From contig NOKP01000002.1 in NCBI GenBank assembly GCA_002682825.1, positions 3,165,378 through 3,229,377 on the forward strand: DNA of 64,000 bases, in the 5' to 3' direction. The notes beneath the pieces were generated by a model. The model saw only the letters and a program-made list of their open reading frames with translations. It was not told where the DNA came from and searched no databases. This stretch comes from Neonectria sp. B-13. Lineage: Eukaryota; Ascomycota; Sordariomycetes; Hypocreales; Nectriaceae. Numbering within the stretch: the first letter of the stretch is position 1; every line of letters starts with the position of its first letter. Below, one piece after another: positions 54,119-64,000 of this stretch. The position numbers and the translations under genes are program-made.

Positions 54119-55567
54119 ATGCCGCGCTTGGTTCGCAGGCAGCCGCTCTCTGAGCGCATCATGTCTGCCTTGAACCCGATGGATTTCCTGCTCTGGCTGT
54201 CGGAGGAGCTTGAGACCAGGGACTGGGATTCGACTTCAACGGGGACGCAGCTTGGCCTGGGATTCAACTTCGTCTTCCTGGTTGCGCGCGCCAACTCGGC
54301 ATCTTCGTCGTCGAGCGACGATGTCTTTAGTGACGACAGCGGCTCCGGATGGTTGGCCTTCTTTGTAAGGGCTACCTTGTTCTTTCTTGACGACCTCGCC
54401 GCTGACCAGATGATGTGCTAGGTATATCCCCTCGTCTGGACCCTCATCGGGGTTTCCCTTATCAACGCCTTCTACACGGTTACTCGAATCCGCAAATACC
54501 GACTTTTCGGCGCCAATGTGGAGGTCCAACCCTCAACCCCATCTGCACGACGTGTCAAGGTGGATCAGTCCAACTCGTCCCCCTCAACGCCACTTCGATT
54601 CCTCGCGAACCTCGTCACGCCGGACACTCCGGAGTCGCGTGCCCACGCTGATAAGACATCTGATGTGTGGGAGATATCAGTCTGGGATCCCCTCCCTGTG
54701 TGCCTGCGGCTCTTCTGCCTCTTTGGTCCTGGGCATGTCTTGGTGTACATGCTTTTCTTGCCTCTCGCTCCCTTGGACCCTCGCCCAAGTATGACTGTTT
54801 TCAACACGCTCATTCTACAAGCCATCATCTCTGGCCAATTTCTCTTCTTCTGCTCTCAATTTGCTCAGCAAGCCAAGGACACAGCAATCATCCAGAAGGA
54901 GGTGCTGCACGAGTACGACACTAAATTTGTCCATCCCCGACTAAACCCTGTTGTTCGAGATGTCGGCACACAGTTCTCCGAGGATCATCCTCCTGAGCTT
55001 CGAGAGTTTGTCCAAACCGGCACTCCGACAACTCAGATCCGACGCGCCTTCCACGCCCATACCAACCCTTATACGCAACCTGCCAAGGTCCCAGAAGAGC
55101 GGGCCTCTACCCCGACCAACGTCATGAAGCCTCGGATGTTTACGCCCCCAGCAGCAACACGGCGATCCGAATTGTTCAAGCCAGCTGTCAGTCAGCGGAG
55201 TTCAGTGCCTCGGCATAGTTTGCCGGCAGGCTATGTTTCCAGTGGAACCTCAAACGCAGCGACCTCGTCAGCGAGCCCAAATAGGAATTTTGGTGGCAGC
55301 ATGGGAATTCGCACCCACAACAGATCGCCTCTAAAGAAGGCTACGAGCTTGAATGAGCTTACCGCACAAGACGCACAGTCTCCACGCAACTCGCGAGAGA
55401 TGGCGGCATTGGAGCAGAGGAATTGGACACAACAACAAGGGACACCCTCGAGAAACGTGGACGGCAGGAGGCTAAATGGATCAAGCTTTGGTGGCACGAG
55501 CAATCCCTTTGCCAATTTGGGTAGAAACCAGGCACCACCACAGGAGAGAAATCCACCGAGGTGGTAG
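54119..55567 (+). CDS. NUR1: Nuclear rim protein 1
   Basis: Two exons (54119-54364 and 54422-55567) give 463 residues. The N-terminus MPRLVRRQPLSERI, then ALNPMDFLLWLSEELETRDW, is the signature of fungal Nur1. Hydrophobic segments lie at about 47-60, 83-100 (VYPLVWTLIGVSLINAFY) and 150-215 (LRLFCLFGPGHVLVYMLF and the following helix). The C-terminal half is polar, rich in Ser, Pro, Asn and Arg, and ends in a Gly/Asn/Gln-rich tail. In yeast, Nur1 with Heh1 forms the inner-nuclear-membrane CLIP complex that tethers rDNA and silent chromatin to the envelope. The intron falls inside the membrane region and its removal preserves the frame. Confidence 0.93.
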
Positions 55568-56111
55568 CTGTCTTTGTATTTCTTTTGTTCTACTACACGC
55601 CTGATGTTGTATATGGTAATCAGGTCTTTGCCCAGGGGCACTGCAACTCTTCCGATTGCAAATAAGGGTGGCGTTCTATGGTATGGTCTCTAATTGTTGA
55701 AATGCAATGTTAATCGCATGTGCATTCGTCTATTTCTAGTACCCATGCGCTGCCTACCTGCCTCATTTAATGTTTTCTTTTGACTGTGTGATACCTGGGT
55801 TCCTTCCCAAACTCCACTCAGGAGCCTGGACCTTCCTCGTCTCCAGAGGAGAAGCCGGATGGACGTGTTTCGGGCAGGCACTAAGAATGTGCGCTTGGCT
55901 CACGGGCACAAACCGAAGCACAAACTCTTGTCCTTGATCCAACCCTCTGCCTTCGTTCAACACCAGGAGGTCTGACCAACACGTCGTCTTGACAAGCCTC
56001 TGCTTATCAAGCTTCTAATTGATTCGACGAAGTGCTTGAAACACGGCTCAACATTCTGACATACATCATTCGTTATCATTCTATTTCATACTCACCTTGT
56101 TTGCCTCTACC
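55568..56111. other. Intergenic region between NUR1 and the next gene
   Basis: No gene recognised. The 3' flank of NUR1 and the promoter of the unknown gene at 56112. Confidence 0.55.
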
Positions 56112-59100
56112 ATGCCTATCAACGTTCCCCCACCACGGCCCAACGAAGGGGAAACATTGGTCAATACTTTACGCCAGCCACGTAACACGCAGCGAACTGT
56201 CAGTGCACCAGGTTGGGTCAAAACCATGCTCCCAAGTCATCGTCCCGAGCGAGGTAGAACAGCTAGAGAACGCGGCTTCTGGGAACAGCTGGACCTCAGA
56301 AACATAGGAGACATCCGACAACCACGACGCCATGCTCCTGGCAGTCACCGGAAGGAACGGAGTGAGACTGTGGATTCTAGTCGCCTTGTTGAATGGAACG
56401 TTCCCAAAGACTTGAGGGAGTCAGAGCCAAGGCGGAACACTTCTCAACCTCGTCCCCGCGCTGCTTCTGCAGCCATACCCCCTTCACACACCTCAGCGGC
56501 CGACCGAAAATGGAGTTGGGCTCCAAGAGATGATGTTGAGGACTGGCAAATGATCACAATGTCCGGTGAGCAACCTGTTCACAAAAACCGAAAAAGAGGT
56601 GCATCGGATGGCGCTTCCAGAACAGTAGTTCCCGGGGGGAATGTATCCCTCTCCGTTAAGCAGCGAATTCCCTATGCTAGGCTGTCACTCGAAGCAAAGA
56701 GAGAGGCTCGAAAACAAAGGCGTAGCCTCAAAGAAAGTGGCGACTATCTAGGTGTTCAAGGATTCAATCCTCAAACTGGTCTCCCCGACGTCATCACTCC
56801 TTCGGACAGCGAACAGAGCGCCGTCAGCCAAGAAACCGACCATAACCCTAACTTCCTTGCGTTGTTTTCAAAGAACGCGGGGTCTAAAACTACCAAGTCG
56901 AGAGTTGAGAGGGAAATTAGGAAAATCTTCCTGAAGAAGGAAGCAGAAAAGATTCGTCGGCGAGAGCAAGCAAAAGCAGCACTGCAAACAGGCAACGGTA
57001 GTTTCAGGTGGCGGAGGCAGTCAAAACAGTGGTCATCTGCTCAAGAGCCAAACTTGAGTCCCATTGCCCAGTCGCATAGAAGTGGCTCACCGCCTTCAAG
57101 TCAGTTTTGCTTATTTCTTCCTCCCACTCCGGCTAACATGTGTTGCGGAACAGGGCGCCAGTCATTTCCAGAGGACGCCGATACTCGGCAGGGAGGGCCC
57201 ATAGACCTGAACCCTCCCAAGAGTGAACGGAGTTGGAAAAATGCCAAGGCACCAGCAGCCTTTCACTCGGTGCTCTACAAACAGGCGTCGCGTTCTTCTG
57301 GAACGGTGGTACAAACACCGCACCGACAAAGCCGGGCCGACGTGTCCCCATCTGGTCTGGAACTTTTCGATAATGGCATAAGTTTTGACAATCTTGATCA
57401 AACCAACAGCCAAAAGGGACATGGCCTTGTGATCTCATCGCCCGTACTGCCTAGCAAAGGGGGGTCGCCTTCTGTCCGTCACTTGGAATCAGCCGTTTTG
57501 CCAACTCTCAAGGTGACAACTCCCGACCACACCACTATCGCTCTCGAAAACAGTCAAACCAAAAACATCAGCTCTTTTTTAGGGACACAAGCCCGGAACG
57601 GACAGGAGCCGGGCGAAATCGAAACTACCCTGAGGGTTCGATCCGCGACGAGCAGCACCTCACTTCCGAGCCTCTCAGTCCTACTAAAAGCATCGCGACT
57701 GAATCAAAGCTTCAGCCTGGAATCGGTAAAGAGAAAGGTCGCGTCTCGTTCTCTGGGGAACGTAGATCCGTCCAAAAGCTCCGCGCACGATTCGATAACC
57801 GCCCACCCGAAACCCGACAGACCCCAGATACTCCCAGGGCTAGCAACCCAACATTTCCTGCAAGGAAACCAGTCACCAGTGGTCGCAAGACACCTAGTAC
57901 CTCAGCAAAGCCCATTATCAAGCGGCTAGAGTCCGCCTCTGGCGGCATTTGTGAAAAGGGGATCAATCCAGGAGCCTCAGGGAGCCAGCAGCAATATTCC
58001 AACACTAGAAGTCCAACACTTCCTCAGCGAGAAGGAAAAGATGAAGAATAGGGACAGAATCTACTCCCTGAGATGGAATCAGCCAGAAGAGGGATTGAGA
58101 TTGGACCTCGACGACATCCCTCTGACCGAAGAGGAAATCCAGGACGACTTGAAGAGGGTGAGAAGGAAGCTGGCGTCGGTGGATCAGCCAACATTGACGA
58201 CGGTGAAGAACAGGAGCCAGAGCGAAGAGGGGGAGAGTTGGGCTCAAGGCACCATTCGAGACATCACAAGCAAGTGCGACGAGTTCATGGACAAATCTGT
58301 CTGCACACCCACCACCACCACTATTGGCTACGACCTGCAAACGTCAGCATCCAGCCGTTCACCAGGCCAGATGACTTCAACAGGGCATCGACGCAGGCGC
58401 CAACTGAGTCGAGTGATCCACAACCTGCCGGGCGGGGACTCTATGACAGACAGCACATGGAGCTCCCGGACGAACCCTACTCCGAATACGTCGCTGAACT
58501 CGGAACCCCCTGTCGAGACACCAGCGACCGATGTTATGTCGGTGAGACATCTGGTGTCCACCAAACAGCGAACCGAGGGGCTTGCGTCGAAAGGGCCAGC
58601 AGCCCCGAAGCCAGGAGCCCATCCTCAGTACAGCACATCACACACGTCCATGTTTATGGCTCGCCAAGACGAGCCAGCGAAGAACGTGGAAGAACGGAGC
58701 GTTGTAGAAGATGCGAAGATGCGAACCATCGGACTGCCCTCCCATCGCCACAGGGTCCTCACCAGCAAGTCGGGCAAGACGAAGGAGAGACAGGGGCTTT
58801 GGTCGGAGACCAAAGCCAAGACAACAGATCTTGCAGTTCACATTCCGGGCAGCTATCCCGATCATCTGCTCGCAGACGACGACATCGGAGGTCGTTCCAA
58901 CGGCCAACGCCATGAGAATAGGGGAGAAAACAGTACTGGAGGTTTGTGGGGAGCCACAAAAGAAGTATCGTTTGCTGCAAAGGAGTGTGTTTTGTTTTTA
59001 ATTGGAGTGTATTGGCAGATGATTGGTCCATACTATGATTCGAATTCAGGCTGGTGGGAAAGGAATGCTCGACACCAGACGACATGGTGGGATTGCGCCT

Positions 59101-59243
59101 GCGTGGCGTTGGCAGTGCCAGTATCAATTGTGATGTGGACATGGACTTTATGGGCGATGAGGCTGATAGCGATGGCGGGGACGTGGGTTAAACAGGGTCT
59201 GGGGGGAGCAGGGGAGCAGCTAATGATGGCATTCAACGGGTGA
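56112..59243 (+). CDS. Unrecognised Ser/Arg/Pro-rich protein with hydrophobic C-terminal segments; model uncertain
   Basis: Start ATG at 56112 (MPINVPPPRPNEGETLVN). The frame is open to 57926, with one clear intron at 57100-57153 (donor GTCAGT, branch GGCTAAC, acceptor CAG) that keeps the frame. A TAG at 57927-57929 interrupts it, and the same frame then resumes to the stop at 59243. The middle (about 57580-58050) also reads well in the frame shifted by two (EGSIRDEQHLTSEPLSPTKS, KPIIKRLESASGG). So either an intron removes the TAG (for instance 57726-57929, 204 nt) or there are two compensating indels. The region near 56690-57000 is basic (EAKREARKQRRSLKES, KIFLKKEAEKIRRREQAK). The end has hydrophobic stretches (ECVLFLIGVYWQMIGPYY; WWDCACVALAVPVSIVMWTW). 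It is probably a membrane-anchored protein; no known family recognised. Confidence 0.55.
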
Positions 59244-60695
59244 GGACCGGAGGATGGGGTCGGCGGCCGGCCGGAGAGAGAAAGAGAGCAACGGAGAGCC
59301 CCGGTCCCCGGTCCCGGGGGCTAGAGGCAGTGGCGGGTCGATGGGTCGATGGAGCCTCAGACAGGCAGATTGCGAAGGATGGTCCGAAGCAGGACCACGT
59401 CTTTGCGCTTGACCCGGGACAAAGCGACGCACAGGCGGTCAATGGTTGGTGGACTAGTTTTGCTGGGGTGGTCTTTGGGGGTTGCCAAAGTAGTCTACGG
59501 TTGCGGCGGCCGGCGAGTGGGAACCTGAACTGGGAGGGAGCAATAGCGTAGTTATCGATTGTGGACTCTCGTTTTCACGCCTCGGTAGTCGATAGTGTAG
59601 CAATAACGGCATGGATCACGGGAGTGCAGATGGCATTGACTGATATGGACGTGAGGGTGTCGAGACTGTGAGGCATTATCTACTTAGGTTTGGGCAGAGC
59701 GGGAGGAAGAGCATAGCCGAGTGTTGAAGGCATTTCCAACGCCGGTGGGCGGGCGTAGCTGCGACCAGTGTTTCCGAGTACCCGTGGCTATTGGGTAAGG
59801 GGTTGGTTTACGCGCCACCTCGGACTCCATTGCTCCAGCAAGGCTGCCACCTCACTGCGGCGTTCAAGTTCGTATCGGACCCGGGTACCAGCCGAATTCA
59901 ATATTTGCATCCCATTGGCATTAATTACGGACTACTGGTACGGAGCGACGGAATGAATGAATGAACCTGGAAAAGGCTGGTATTCAGAGCTGGCTGAAGT
60001 GGTGAAATAAATGGCCGGTACGTACCGAGTACTTGGGAACGCACCGCGAGTTGGCTGAGAGACGTTGTCCTTTTCTGACGATGGCGCATGGCATCGGAGG
60101 GCTGCGACAGGGCGATCGGCCAGGCAGGATCTGGCAGTGGCCAATGGCGGCGCTGTGTTTTACAATCAGTGCAGGAGCGGCCAGTGGGTCTACCCCGCGC
60201 TGGCCTCTGGCGGCGCTCGGAATGCTGACGGGCTCTCCGATGATCGGACCGGATGGCCATGAAGCTTGACTTTGGGGGGCACCGAAATTTTGTTGATAAA
60301 TCCAGGGGCGGAACTGGAACTTTGCTCTGCAGCTCTTTGCCTCTCATCTCTTTTTCCTTTCCAATCCGCTTCTAATCCAATCTCTCTCTTGGGTTCGCCG
60401 TTTTGCAGAAGCCCGAAGCCCGAAGCCTGGAACGTGATTCAATTCCTCTCCTCCTCTACCGCTTCATTTCTACACGAAATACTCCCTCCCTCCACTCTTC
60501 CGGTCCTCCACTACGTACCTCTCTCTCTCCCTTCAGCCCCGCCAGCTGGTACGACAAAACTCCAAAATCCAGATCTCCTCATCATCCCCACTCCATCGTC
60601 GTCATACTTTGATCGTCCTCCCCTCCCCTCACTTTTGACTCCCCGAGTCTCCCTCTACACGAAGTTTGCCGCCCACGGCTCTCTTGAGTGTCACC
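59244..60695. other. LEU1 upstream region
   Basis: No gene recognised. The last 350 bp before LEU1 are strongly pyrimidine-rich. A 12-bp perfect palindrome (CGGTACGTACCG, 60016-60027) and a TGACTC element (60636-60641) are visible. Confidence 0.5.
60636..60641 (+). promoter_or_regulatory. TGACTC, possible Cpc1/Gcn4 (general amino-acid control) element
   Basis: TGACTC lies 55 nt before the LEU1 start. It is the core bound by the bZIP regulator Gcn4/CPC1/CpcA at amino-acid biosynthesis genes. It is close enough to the ATG that it may fall in the transcribed leader, and a 6-bp match occurs often by chance. Confidence 0.3.
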
Positions 60696-63280
60696 ATGCC
60701 TGCCGCCACAGGTAACCCGCAGACCCTTTACGACAAGGTTCTGTCGGCGCACATCGTCGACGAGAAGCTCGACGGCACACTTCTCCTATACATTGGTGCG
60801 TGGCTCATTCCGGGTTCCCCTCCGTGCGACTAGGAGGCGAAAACTAACCAGACATTTTTGAATTCCATTAGACCGACACTTGGTTCACGAAGTGACATCA
60901 CCTGTACGTTCCTCCCGTTCCCTACTCACATTTGCAACATGCACTAACCAAACCACCAACAGCAAGCTTTTGAAGGCCTCAAGAATGCTGGCCGAGAAGT
61001 CCGACGACCAGACTGCACTCTGGCTACCACTGATCACGTACGTTCAATGCCTTTTTATTTTATTTTACAGTCATGCAGTTCTTCTCTTTCTCTTTTATAC
61101 ACGCTTGTTAGCTCAGCATCCACTAACACGCCGCCTTCCAGAATGTTCCCACCGCCTCCCGCAAGGGCATGAAGGACATCGGCTCCTTCATCGAGGAGGA
61201 AGACTCCCGGACGCAATGTGTCACCCTCGAGGAGAACGTCAAGGACTTTGGCCTCACATACTTTGGCCTTGGCGACAGGCGACAAGGCATTGTCCATGTT
61301 ATCGGCCCTGAGCAGGGCTTCACCCTCCCGGCCACCACCGTCGTCTGCGGTGATAGCCATACCTCCACACATGGCGCCTTCGGTGCTCTCGCCTTTGGTA
61401 TTGGTACCAGCGAAGTCGAGCACGTCTTGGCTACCCAGTGCCTCATCACCAAGCGCAGCAAGAACATGAGGATACAAATCGACGGCGAGCTGGCCCCCGG
61501 TGTCGGCTCCAAGGACGTCGTCCTCCATGCCATTGGCCTGATTGGTACTGCCGGTGGTACTGGTGCCGTCATTGAGTTCTGCGGCTCTGTCATCCGAAGC
61601 CTCAGCATGGAGGCCCGTATGTCCATCTGCAACATGTCCATCGAGGGTGGTGCCCGTGCTGGTATGGTTGCCCCTGACGAGGTCACCTTCGAATACCTCA
61701 AGGGCCGGCCTCTCGCCCCTAAGTATGGCTCTGAGACCTGGAACAAGGCAACCGCCTACTGGAAATCTCTCCAGTCCGACCCCGGCGCCAAATACGACGT
61801 TGATGTCTTCATTGACGCCAAGGACGTCATCCCCACCATCACTTGGGGAACCAGTCCTGAAGACGTCATCCCCATTACCGGTACCGTCCCCGACCCGGAG
61901 AGCTTCGCCACCGAGGCCAAGAAGGCCACTGGTCGACGAATGCTCGAGTACATGGGCCTCACCGCCGGAACCCCTATGGAGGAGATCGTCGTTGACAAGG
62001 TCTTCATTGGCTCGTGCACCAACTCCCGAATCGAAGACTTGCGTGCTGCTGCCACCGTCGTCAAGGGACGAAAGATCGCCGCTAACATCAAGCGCGCTAT
62101 GGTTGTCCCTGGCTCTGGCCTAGTCAAGAAGCAGGCCGAGGATGAGGGTCTCGATCAGATCTTCCTCGATGCCGGCTTCGAGTGGCGAGAGGCCGGATGC
62201 AGCATGTGCCTGGGCATGAACCCCGATATTCTGGCAGCCAAGGAGCGATGCGCCAGCACGTCAAACCGAAACTTCGAGGGTCGCCAGGGTGCCGGTTCCC
62301 GCACCCACCTGATGTCCCCGGTCATGGCTGCTGCCGCGGGCATCGTTGGCACGCTCACCGATGTGCGAAAGCTGTCTCACTACACTCACGACTCAACCTT
62401 CAAGGCCCGCGTGCTCCCTGACGATGAGGAGGAGGAGGAGGCGCCTCACGTCGATGAGAGGACCAAGGATGATTCCGAGGAGCGAGAGATAATTGGAGAC
62501 CAACCCCAGGACACCCAACCTCATACCAACACCCTAGTCACCCCCGGCGAATCGGCGGGTCTGCCCAAGTTCACCATTTGGAAGGGCACTGCTGCTCCTC
62601 TGGATATGTCCAACGTTGACACCGACGCCATCATTCCCAAGCAGTTCCTCAAGACCATCAAGCGAACTGGTCTGGGCGTAGCTGCTTTCCACGCCCTCCG
62701 TTACAACGCTGACGGCTCTGAGAACCCGAACTTCATTCTCAACCAAGGACCTTACCGAAACACCAAGATCTTGGTCTGCACTGGCCCCAATTTCGGCTGT
62801 GGCAGCTCTCGAGAACACGCCCCCTGGGCCCTTCTCGACTTTGGCATCAAGGTCATCATCGCTCCCACTTTTGCCGACATCTTTTTCAACAACACTTTCA
62901 AGAACGGCATGTTGCCCATCAGGATCGACAACAAGGACCACCTTGATGCCATCGCCGCCGAGGCCCGTGCCTTCCGGGACGTTGAGATCGACCTCCCTAA
63001 CCAGCTCATCAAGACCGCCACTGGCGAGACCATCTGCGACTTCGAGGTGGAGGAGTTCCGAAAACACTGCCTGATCAACGGCCTCGACGACATTGGCCTG
63101 ACTATGCAGCAGGAGGAGAAGATTGCCGAGTTTGAGAGGCGCATGACTGCCAACACACCTTGGCTGGACGGTACAGGCTACCTGAAGCGCCCCGGCCAGG
63201 GCGGCAAGCTTGCCGTCAAGGCTGTTCCTGTCCCCAAGACGAACCGCGGCGAGGAGAAGAAGGAGCCTCTGGACTGGTGA
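60696..63280 (+). CDS. LEU1: 3-isopropylmalate dehydratase (isopropylmalate isomerase)
   Basis: Four exons (60696-60795, 60872-60903, 60963-61037, 61142-63280) give 781 residues. Three short 5' exons rebuild the N-terminus: [49 protein letters not shown]. The aconitase-fold large domain (to about 500) has [33 protein letters not shown] and [12 protein letters not shown]; its three Cys bind the [4Fe-4S] cluster. A linker of about 50 residues with an acidic EEEEE run separates it from the swivel (LeuD-type) domain, [20 protein letters not shown]. It isomerises 2- to 3-isopropylmalate, the second step of leucine synthesis, in the cytosol. The large/small fusion is usual for fungi, whereas bacteria use LeuC plus LeuD. 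Confidence 0.97.
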
Positions 63281-63650
63281 AGAAGAAGAAAACACAAATA
63301 GGGCGCGTCAGGCCTTATACGGAGTTGGTTTATTATCTTTTACGGCGAAGGGTATGCTGTTGTGGGTAACTTGCATATCATCAGCATTTTCTAGATTTTA
63401 GTTGGAACGGCGGCGACCCAGGGCTTTGCTCGGCCAGCCCTGCCTGCGGTTGGAAAAGAAACATTTGGTATGAAAGGATTGGATTACATGGGGGATTTCT
63501 AATCGAGGGTCAAGTTACAGTTGATCAAAAGGCAATGAGTCAAAACGAGGTTTTCGCACAATGTGTACCATATACAGACGTTGTCAAACAATCATGTCTC
63601 ATGTCGTGGATGGTGAATGTGATAAAATCAGGGGACGTTGCTCATGCTGT
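63281..63650. other. Intergenic region between convergent LEU1 and methyltransferase
   Basis: 3' flanks; nothing else seen. Confidence 0.55.
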
Positions 63651-64000
63651 CTATACGTCATCACGTAGGACCCCTACATGTACGACGAAGCCGGCTGTAA
63701 ACCGAAGCTCCTCGGGCAGAGCGGCATCGGAGACCCGCCAGACACGAAATGAAGCCTGAAACGTCCTGAGCCACGACTCGAAGACTTCGTCATTACGGAG
63801 CTGCTGGCCGATGACGCAGACGCAGGGACGATCCTGGGTGGGATCCTCAATTCGAAGGCGGCATGCGTCGACGCACGTTTGGACAAAGGGAGCCACCAGG
63901 GCATAGTTGTACACGCAATCGCACGCAACGACGGCGTCGAAGCTGTGGACCCGGTCCGACCCCGTGAGAGAGGGCGTCACCTCGTCGGCCTCCCAGTCAA
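63651..64000 (-). CDS. Rkm5/METTL21-like protein methyltransferase, C-terminal part (truncated by window edge)
   Basis: The minus-strand frame is open from the right edge to the stop at 63651, giving the last 115 or so residues. The start lies beyond 64000. DWEADEVTPSL, then FDAVVACDCVYNYALVAPFV, is the region after motif I of class I, seven-beta-strand methyltransferases; VACDCVYN corresponds to the (D/E)xxY-like post-II segment of METTL21-type lysine methyltransferases. Yeast Rkm5 methylates ribosomal protein Rpl1. The SAM-binding glycine motif must lie outside the window, so activity and exact subfamily cannot be confirmed here. Confidence 0.7.
   Translation of the reverse strand, partial: DWEADEVTPSLTGSDRVHSFDAVVACDCVYNYALVAPFVQTCVDACRLRIEDPTQDRPCVCVIGQQLRNDEVFESWLRTFQASFRVWRVSDAALPEELRFTAGFVVHVGVLRDDV

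Noticed and set aside
58073..58915. 280-codon plus-strand frame in the third part of the unknown gene
   Set aside because: Rich in Arg/His/Ser with no pattern; the overlapping frame that ends in hydrophobic segments at 59243 is the more protein-like one.
59244..60695. Leu3 site (CCGG-N4-CCGG) before LEU1
   Set aside because: The exact spaced motif was not found; only a different palindrome is present.
1..64000. CRISPR array, bacterial operon signals or viral genes
   Set aside because: The genes are eukaryotic with spliceosomal introns; no regular spacer-repeat array and no viral protein family was seen.

Overview
The window is nuclear DNA from a filamentous ascomycete (Pezizomycotina, most likely Sordariomycetes, plausibly Hypocreales). 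The evidence is many short introns (about 45-200 nt) with GTAAGT-like donors, CTAAC/CTAAT branch sites and CAG/TAG acceptors, plus a set of fungal-specific genes: NUR1, an ECM11-domain protein, a peroxisomal multifunctional fox2, the LEU1 large/small-subunit fusion and SET3. The assignment below phylum level is an inference.

The window alternates between dense housekeeping blocks and gene-poor stretches. Block 1 (about 0.3-9.3 kb) holds an ECM11-domain meiotic protein, a D-glycerate 3-kinase-like P-loop kinase, the peroxisomal beta-oxidation protein Fox2, and an RBR (RING-IBR-RING) ubiquitin ligase with a hydrophobic segment. Next comes a 12 kb accessory island (9.3-21.7 kb) with no recognisable conventional gene. 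It contains a tRNA-like Pol III unit with an unusually long insert, a family of lysine/alanine-rich exon modules (four tandem copies at 12.8-14.2 kb on the plus strand and one inverted mosaic copy at 18.9-19.2 kb), degenerate TTAGG/CTAAG tracts around both module loci, and several decayed short repeats.

Block 2 (21.7-26.8 kb) carries the catalytic NAD-isocitrate dehydrogenase subunit IDH2 and a large F-box protein. Block 3 (30-45.3 kb) carries a Cyk3-like transglutaminase-fold protein, a HAK/KUP potassium transporter, a DHA1-type MFS transporter, ALG7 (first step of N-glycan assembly) and the PHD-SET chromatin protein SET3. A foldback (MITE-like) element lies downstream of the Cyk3-like gene. 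A second gene-poor stretch (45.3-52.2 kb) holds microsatellites and only weak gene remnants.

Block 4 (52.2-64 kb) carries a secreted ML-domain lipid transfer protein (NPC2), V-ATPase subunit F (VMA7), nuclear rim protein NUR1, an unrecognised serine-rich protein with hydrophobic C-terminal segments and a disturbed middle frame, 3-isopropylmalate dehydratase LEU1, and the C-terminal part of a Rkm5/METTL21-like methyltransferase that runs off the right edge.

The conventional genes do not form one pathway. Metabolic links are mitochondrial TCA (IDH2), peroxisomal fatty-acid oxidation (Fox2, with a CCTCGG/CCGAGG pair upstream that fits FarA/FarB control), glycerate phosphorylation and leucine synthesis (LEU1). 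The least familiar content is the exon-module family in the island.
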